From Cynocephalus volans (Eukaryota > Chordata > Mammalia > Dermoptera > Cynocephalidae), in the NCBI RefSeq assembly GCF_027409185.1, contig NC_084474.1, positions 93,685,005 to 93,749,004 on the forward strand: a stretch of DNA of 64,000 bases, in the 5' to 3' direction. Positions within the stretch are counted from its first letter, which is position 1. Each line of letters begins with the position of its first letter. Under the pieces are notes generated by a model that did not search any database, had not been told where the DNA came from, and saw only the letters and a program-made list of their open reading frames with translations. Below are positions 58,801-64,000 of the stretch, piece after piece. Both the position numbers and the translations under genes were made by a program.

Positions 58801-61800
58801 GCAGGCCTGGCTCGGCCCACCGTGGGGAAGTGTGCTCCTACCCTGGATCTGCCCGCCAGGAGCCCTGCGGCCCGGGTACGGCTTCCCCTTGGGGATTAGG
58901 GGAGAATGGCCCGCGCGGGGGCCTCAGGGCTAGGTGGGCCCCAGCTCCTTCCTTCTCCAAGCCTGCGCCGCCTTCCCTTGTCTTGGCCCCGTTCCCAGCC
59001 TCTCCACATGGAGTCTGGGGGCTGCGCCAGACAGACTGTGGTCACATTTCACATGCTGAAGTCACTGGTTTCTCCCATAAGGGGAGTTTGAGTGCACCAG
59101 GTGGTGGCTCCAGACCTTTTATGTTGCAAATGGTCATTATGTTCCATTTTTACACTTTCTTGTTTTAAAAATTAAAAAAAATTTGTTTTCAGCCAGTTCT
59201 GTCTGCTCCATTTGTGTGCAGTGTGTTCCTGAACTCCCTGGATGAGTTGTCGGAGGTAGTGTGTCTGCAGATGGATGTTTCCTGCCACAGGGCCCTTATC
59301 AATGACTTGTGTGCAAACCAGGTGATTTTTACTACTTTTAAACCAATCTAAAGCAACTTTGTTGGCTTCCTGAGCTCTGTTTGGTTTTAAAATATTAAAG
59401 TCATTTTCAGCAAGTGAGTCATTTAACAGCAACACACAATTTCTGAGCATCTGTGGGTGCAGCGAGGGTGCTGGGACCTGGGTTCTGGCCAGGGATAGGA
59501 CAGGCAGAATGGAATTCTACTGGAAAGGGACAGAAAAGAACCTAAAATTTCACAATATGGTGTGTGTCTGCCCAGACGGAGCAGAGTGGCCTGCTCTGTC
59601 CTGCCTGGTCTATCCTGTCCTGTCCCCACACCAGCAGCCTCTCTGACCGGGAGCGCTCACGGTCTGCCTGTTCCCTCTGCCCCTGCCATAGCTGCTGGCC
59701 CACACCCCGCTGGGGGCCGGGCAGGGGACCATCCCCTCTTCCTTAGACCTGGCCCTCCTGGTCTAGTAGTGCTCTTGGCTGCCTTCTCCATTCCCTGTGT
59801 TGCCCTACTCAGTGCAGGGTACAGAGGAGGCACATGGAAAATTCCTGCCGATCACCTGTCTGGGAGCACAGCTGGAGAAAGGCACAGAGATTACTGACCA
59901 CTGAATGAATGAATGGATGAATGAGGGAGCAAGTGTGTGAATAACTGACTGAGTGAATGAATATATAAAGAATGAACAAGAGAAATAATGAAAGAATGAG
60001 TCATAGATGAAGGATCCAAGGAACAAATGGACGGATGGATGTGTGGATGGATGGAGGAAGGGATGGATGAGGGGATCAATGGATGAATGACGGCTGGAGT
60101 ATGGATGGATGAATGAGTGGGTGAGTGGACAGAGGGATGTGTGGATGGACAGGTGGATGTGTGATGGATGGATGAATGGATGGGTGAACAGATGGAGAGG
60201 TGCATGAATGGACGGATGAATAGATGGATGGGTAGACGGGTGGGTGGATGCATGAATAGATGGATGGATAGACAGATTGACGAGGAAGAGCTGTCTAGTC
60301 TCCATCCCCCATTCTTATGCACCTACTATGCTTCATGTGTAGTGCAAAGGGCTTTGCTGACTGTGACCCTAATAATGGAGGTCTCCTCTTAACCATGTGG
60401 AGACCTGTGAGCTGAACAGAATTGAAGTGAAAAGGCTGACGGGCAAATGGCTTTGGGATCTCTTTGGAAATTGTCCCTTCTGTGGCCTTCCCACAATCAC
60501 ACTTTCTTCCACTAGCCCTGAAAATCTGTATATTTATGACAGCCTCCTCCAATAGCATCAGAAATAGGGGCTGGGCATCTCACCTTCCCTGTGGGGTCTT
60601 AAGGCAGCCCCTGGGGAGGATGAGGGGAGGTAAAGGCTTTGCTCCTCCTGATTGGGTGGGAAAATCTCTGTCTCTGTCTCAGCATAGTTACTGTATGGAG
60701 TCAGCCACTGGCAGGACCCGCATAGGGTGCCAGGCATAAAAGAAATGCTGCTGTGGCTGCTTGTGACAGCACATGATTTGAGGGCTGACCATGTGCCAGC
60801 TGGTGGTCTCAGTACGGCCCTCATGACCCGCCTACCGTACGAGGCAGCTACTACTATCACTCCCATTTTGAAGATCTGGACACTGAGGTCCAGGGAGCTA
60901 AAGAAACTTGCCAGCTAGAAAGCACTGGAGTGGGGATTGGTCCAGGGTCTGGGCTCTTAACCATTGCATGGTGCCCAGGAACCTACAGCAAGGATGATGT
61001 CGGGTGTTCCACGGCTGAATTGGGGGGCTGGAGATGGAGTAAGGCCAGATCTCCCAAATCACCATACAGGCCTTCTCCCCTCCAGCTGTTCATTATGGGA
61101 TGTGGGCTGTTACCATCATGGGGTGGAATTGGCTGGGAATGGAGAAGTCAACAACGGGTTGAGGGGACATCCACAGATCCTCGAGGTAAGTTCTCTCTGG
61201 ATCAGGCTTGTGGTGCCACCTGGCTGGCTCCTCAGGGGGCACCTCGATGTCTGCAGTAGGATTCGTCTCTCTCCTGGGGTTGGAGACTCTGGCCCCAGGG
61301 AATAGACACCTTCCCCCCTCCCACCACCTGCCCCATTCTACAGAGAAACTGAGGCCCAGAGAGGTGGAGTCAGGTGTCCCAAGCCACATTAGTGGAGGCG
61401 ACAGAGGTGAGATTCCGATCCAGTGGACCTTGTCCACACCTGGTGCATCTGGCTGCTTCACTGGGTGGGGGATATGTGCCAGCCATGGTGCCTCTTGGAC
61501 CGTACCTTCTCCGGGTGGAAGAGGATGTTCCCGAGGCCCTGCAGGCTGGACACACGGACCTCGGGGCTGGAGTCCCTGAGCCCTTGCACCAGCGCGGTCA
61601 GGGCGGCCTGTTTGGGAAGCACCTCCAGCAGGGCAGGGCTGTAGAGGAACTGGGGTGGCCCCGAGGAGGGTAGGCAGGTCAGGCCCAGCACCGTCTCTTG
61701 GGGAGCCTGCCTCCAAATCTGGGGGGGTGGCTCCAGGACCAGGGTCTGGCTGGGGGTCTCAGGGAAGGCCCTGGGTACCTTGGTTAACAAGTATTTAAAG

Positions 61801-63134
61801 CCTACCTGGCTTAACCCTTCAATGTATGGCTGGGGAAACTGAGGCTGAGAGAGAGGAAGGGACTTGCCTGGGGTCACAGGGCACCAGGGTCTAGAGCCCT
61901 CATGGAGGGTGGCCCAGACAATCCTGCCAGTGGAGTGGGAGCCTCACGAGGTTTGACTTGGGTTCTCCTGCTGGAGTCAGTTGTGGAAATGGCACGCCCA
62001 CCCACAAACTGCCACAGCCCAGCGCTCACAGGTGCAGAGCTGGCCACACCCAGTGCTTATCCAGTTCTAACCATTCCCTTTCAGCTTGACAGGGGACCCC
62101 TGAGCCACACAAGGGCGGGACAGGATGAAATTTGAGCCTGGATCCACCTGAGTCTACACACTGTGCCCCTTCAACCCTGCAGGGGCCATGCCAGGGAGGG
62201 AAGAGTGGAGATGCAGGTCCCCCAAGGCTGCAGGCTGAGGGGGGCCTGAGAGGTGGGGTACCCAGCAAGGGGCCCCAGATGGCCGACACCCCCAAAGGGC
62301 CAGAAGCAGGAAGCGGGGTGGTCTGCCTGGGCGGCCTCCCCTAGTCAGGGTAGGTCCGATGTGAGGAGGCTGGAGGCTGGGGCTCAGGCTGGCTGAGGGT
62401 CCCCCACTCTGCCTGTGGCCACGCCCTTACCTCAATGAGGATGAGGATGGCTGCCTTCCTCTCCCGCTCCTGCGGGCTCTGCAGGCTGGGCAGCAGCTGG
62501 CTGAGCACTGCCTCCATCTGCCTGCAGTGGTTCTGCACCATGGCCCTGGGGGGCAGGGCTGGACTCGCCATCACCGCCCGGAGTCCACTTTCCTGTCGCC
62601 ACCCAACCCAGCTGGAGCTGGGTGGCCAGGAGGGCCTGATGTGGCAGGCACATGTCTCCTGAGCCTGTTCCTGCTCCCTCCACACCCACAGGCCACCCAC
62701 TCGTGCCAGGCTTGGGCTGGACATGGGGGAGACAGAGAGGCACAGCCCTGGTCCCCAGGAGGTCTCGGGCCAGGGTGGGGCTCTGAGTGCATGTGCCTGT
62801 TCCCAGTGCAGGAGGTGTGCACCTTCACATGCCTGAGAGCTACCATGTGCACATGTGTGAATCCATGAGGTCCTCCTCACAGGCAGACCCTGGGGGGCTG
62901 CGAGTGGCTCTGGAGGCCTGGGGCCCCATCACTGTGGTCCGTACACCCAGCCCCGTGGATGGGTGGTGGCCTGAGCAGGCCCCCCCAACCCTGTACCTGG
63001 CAAGGAGACCCACGCCCTGCGAGTAGGTGTGCATGCTGGTGAAGAGCTCCCAGGCACCCTGAAGCTCCAGGTGGGCAAACTCGTGCCAGTGCCCCGTGGT
63101 GGACAGCAGGCCCTTCAGTGCCTCCAGTGATGTG
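55741..63134 (-). CDS. MROH5: MROH5-like Maestro HEAT-like repeat protein, C-terminal 376 residues (5' part outside the window)
   Basis: Nine exons on the - strand (63134-62997, 62545-62431, 61649-61506, 58659-58483, 57865-57710, 57057-56935, 56712-56610, 56407-56333, 55841-55741) join with matching phases and GT-AG junctions into one open frame ending TGA. The protein is all-helical with HEAT-like signatures: pairs of amphipathic helices with a D-x-x-x-R-x-A-A pattern ([19 protein letters not shown] at the exon 4/5 join) and [20 protein letters not shown] in exon 3. This, and the [11 protein letters not shown] segment, is typical of the MROH family, whose molecular function is poorly known. 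The choice of MROH5 over its paralogues rests on position: in human the MROH5 and PTP4A3 genes converge. Human MROH5 is, as I recall, labelled gene/pseudogene; here the nine exons are intact. The protein start lies beyond 64000. Confidence 0.85.
56115..56138. repeat. Pure CA microsatellite
   Basis: Twelve uninterrupted CA units in an MROH5 intron. Confidence 0.95.
56333..56407 (-). CDS. MROH5: MROH5 exon h (fragment residues 319-343, first base of Thr344)
   Basis: Acceptor ctgtcgcacag and donor CTGCA|GTAAGC, 75 bases (2 + 24 codons + 1). It encodes [20 protein letters not shown] then LLFC. Both split codons close correctly with the neighbouring exons. Confidence 0.87.
56610..56712 (-). CDS. 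MROH5: MROH5 exon g (fragment residues 285-318, first base of Gly319)
   Basis: Acceptor ctcctcccgccag and donor TTCATAG|GTGGGC. It encodes [20 protein letters not shown] then [14 protein letters not shown]. The last G is the first base of a Gly codon completed in the next exon. Confidence 0.9.
56935..57057 (-). CDS. MROH5: MROH5 exon f (fragment residues 244-284)
   Basis: Acceptor ctgtccccacag and donor GCCTG|GTGAGG, 41 codons. It encodes [20 protein letters not shown] then [20 protein letters not shown] and L. A second in-frame cag three bases on (NAGNAG type) could remove Gln244 as an alternative. Confidence 0.9.
57710..57865 (-). CDS. MROH5: MROH5 exon e (fragment residues 192-243)
   Basis: Acceptor ccctgccttccag and donor TCCACG|GTCAGT, 52 codons. 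It encodes [20 protein letters not shown], then [20 protein letters not shown], then [12 protein letters not shown]. The E-x-D-x-x-R-A-A-A-x-x-L-F-G-x-L block is conserved in MROH proteins. Confidence 0.92.
58310..58780. other. Intragenic CpG-rich island over an MROH5 exon
   Basis: CpG density is markedly higher here than elsewhere in the right third of the window and is centred on exon d. There is no first-exon structure on the + strand that I can support, so it may be a methylated exon island or an orphan promoter. Confidence 0.6.
58483..58659 (-). CDS. MROH5: MROH5 exon d (fragment residues 133-191), CpG-rich
   Basis: Acceptor cgccgcccccag and donor GACGAC|GTGAGC, 59 codons. It encodes [20 protein letters not shown], then [20 protein letters not shown], then [19 protein letters not shown]. 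The exon and flanks are dense in CpG (cgcgcccgcgccctgcgc), unlike the other MROH5 exons. It joins the next exon at FFDD|ERDG, a natural HEAT turn. Confidence 0.9.
59890..60290. repeat. Large GGAT/TGAA tetranucleotide microsatellite
   Basis: About 400 bases built from interrupted gaatgaatgaatgg and gatggatggatg runs, with variants (gtgagtgg, acaggtgg). It lies in an MROH5 intron. It is length-variable by nature and could be collapsed in assemblies. Confidence 0.95.
60765..60935 (-). mobile_element. MIR SINE, reverse, in an MROH5 intron
   Basis: Contains gctgaccatgtgccagctgg, cactcccattttgaagatct and cttgccagctagaaagcact. Confidence 0.7.
61506..61649 (-). CDS. MROH5: MROH5 exon c (fragment residues 85-132)
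   Basis: Acceptor ggccaccccag and donor GAGAAG|GTACGG, 48 complete codons. It encodes [20 protein letters not shown], then [20 protein letters not shown], then NILFHPEK. The D-S-S-P-E-V-R motif followed by a Leu-Gly-rich helix is the clearest HEAT-repeat signature in the gene. Confidence 0.9.
61790..61890 (-). mobile_element. MIR SINE, reverse fragment
   Basis: Contains ctggggaaactgaggctgag and cttgcctggggtcacagggc, core of MIR in complement. Confidence 0.65.
62431..62545 (-). CDS. MROH5: MROH5 exon b (fragment residues 46-84)
   Basis: Strong acceptor gccctgccccccag and donor ATTGAG|GTAAGG. It encodes [20 protein letters not shown] followed by [18 protein letters not shown]: two amphipathic helices with a charged turn, as in HEAT units. 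Confidence 0.87.
62997..63134 (-). CDS. MROH5: MROH5 exon a (first exon visible; fragment residues 1-45 plus part of Arg46)
   Basis: Encodes [19 protein letters not shown], then [20 protein letters not shown], then GVGLLA, ending AG|GTACAG. The split Arg codon is completed by G in the next exon. The acceptor is the least certain point: ggccgtag at 63135 has a G-interrupted pyrimidine tract, and the frame stays open further upstream, so the true 5' edge could lie to the right. Confidence 0.75.
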
Positions 63135-64000
63135 CTACGGCCAAACAGACCACAGGCGGTCACCTGGGCCACCCCTGCCCCTGGAAAGAGCCCTGCCGCC
63201 CCAGACAGAAAGGTGCATCTGGTGCCTGTGTTGGCTCCAGTGCCTGGCATCATCGAGGCCTCCCAGGGCCTGCTCTTTCCTGCCCTGTGTAATGTCAAGG
63301 CCTAGGATATGGCGGGGGCTGCACAGGGCATGGGAGGAGCGTGAGCCCGTCAGACCCCAGGCCTCGTCTGGGCGAGAGGCTGGAGGATGCCCTTCCAGGG
63401 AGGGGGAGGGGCCAGGCTTTAAGGCGGAGCTCGCTCGCTATTGGTTTGGCACATGGCGAGTGTGAGGTGCCTTTGGAGCATCTTAGAGGGGACAGCGATT
63501 GCGCCCACGGCTGGATGTACAGGGCTGGAGCTCACGACAGGCTGGAGAGAGAGTTGCGGAGCTATCTGGGGGTCTGTGGTTTCCCATGTCACAGGGTGGA
63601 GAGGGTCCAGGCTGAGCCTCGAGGGATGGTGACGTTTAAATATGGGTGAAGAATACTGAGGGTAGCATCTGGGGAGGGAGGAGGAGCCGGGGGAATGGGG
63701 CATCATGGAAGCCCAGAGAAGAGTCCACTCGCCACTCCTGAGACCCCTCTGCCCTCAGAGGACATGGAGAAACCAGGCTGCGCGGCCCACGCGTGTGTGC
63801 TGAGAAAGAACGGCAGACACGGTGTGTGGTGGAACCGTAGCTTGGCAGCTACTGGGTGCCTGCAAGGGGCCTCGCCTACACCATCTCAGGTGTCCATTTA
63901 TTGTCACCCTTCTTTAATAGAGAAGGAAGCAGTCCAGAGAGGTGACCTGTCCTGTCTGGGTCACACAGCCTGTCCAAGAGTGGCAGAAGTGGACTCAAGC
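63135..64000. other. Sequence right of the first visible MROH5 exon
   Basis: No exon could be supported. It is G-rich unique sequence followed by a reverse MIR from about 63840 to the window edge. It is presumably MROH5 intron. Confidence 0.6.
63840..64000 (-). mobile_element. MIR SINE, reverse, cut by the window edge
   Basis: Contains tgggtgcctgcaaggggcct, tttattgtcacccttcttta and ggtcacacagcctgtccaag, then gtggactcaagc at the edge. Confidence 0.65.

Larger units (their letters stand above)
58660..61505 (-). other. MROH5: MROH5 intron (2.8 kb) rich in simple repeats and an AT-rich island
   Basis: Holds an AT-rich patch (about 59160-59560), a large GGAT/TGAA microsatellite (about 59890-60290) and a reverse MIR (60765-60935). 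No MROH exon was found inside although exon phases c to d join directly. Confidence 0.85.

Noticed and set aside
59890-60290. Could the regular TGGATGAA-like units be a CRISPR-like array
   Set aside because: Units are 4-base repeats with point variants and no unique spacers, in a mammalian intron. It is an ordinary microsatellite.

Overview
This is a mammalian nuclear genomic window, GC-rich and intron-bearing, with split genes, GT-AG introns, CpG-island promoters and many decayed ancient mammalian interspersed repeats (MIR, L2, MER5A, old L1 3' ends). I see no bacterial, viral or CRISPR features. There are no Alu, B1/B2, carnivore or bovine SINEs. The one clearly lineage-specific SINE (about 8,726-8,828) has a tRNA-Ile-like head and a short A-rich tail. 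That argues against a simian primate, rodent, carnivore or ruminant; a bat, a colugo or another placental with tRNA-Ile SINEs is possible, but the species is undetermined.

Two protein-coding genes are firmly supported, and they converge tail to tail. (1) PTP4A3 (PRL-3 phosphatase) lies on the + strand. Five coding exons between 46,731 and 53,112 encode a complete 173-residue protein ending in the CAAX box CCVM, with a poly(A) signal at 53,509. Upstream are three candidate CpG-island promoters at about 17.5, 35.9 and 42.95 kb, each with a plausible non-coding first exon ending in a splice donor. A long leader exon, probably 45,881-46,835, carries several upstream ORFs and then 458 bases without an ATG. 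(2) On the - strand, nine exons between 63,134 and 55,741 give an uninterrupted 376-residue C-terminal part of a Maestro HEAT-like repeat protein. I assign it to MROH5 because this gene lies tail to tail with PTP4A3 on human 8q24.3. Its 5' exons lie beyond the right edge of the window.

Layout: 1-17.3 kb, gene-free DNA with old repeats, a 24-bp minisatellite, an 84-bp near-identical local duplicate, and the tRNA-Ile SINE; 17.3-17.9 kb, CpG-island promoter P1, possibly bidirectional; 17.9-35.4 kb, long intron or upstream sequence with MIR/L2 and an L1 3' end; 35.4-36.1 kb, promoter P2 with a G-quadruplex-prone tract; 36-42.6 kb, intronic; 42.6-43.2 kb, promoter P3; 45.9-53.5 kb, body of PTP4A3; 53.5-55.7 kb, convergent intergenic gap; 55.7-64 kb, MROH5 3' half with a large (GGAT)n-type microsatellite and an intragenic CpG-rich exon.

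The two genes have no evident functional link; they are only neighbours. The most informative leads are the uORF-rich PTP4A3 leader (known PRL biology includes magnesium-sensitive uORF control), the CACGTGAC element shared by P1 and P3, and the same 24-bp minisatellite at two sites about 45 kb apart. I found no convincing novel biological system.
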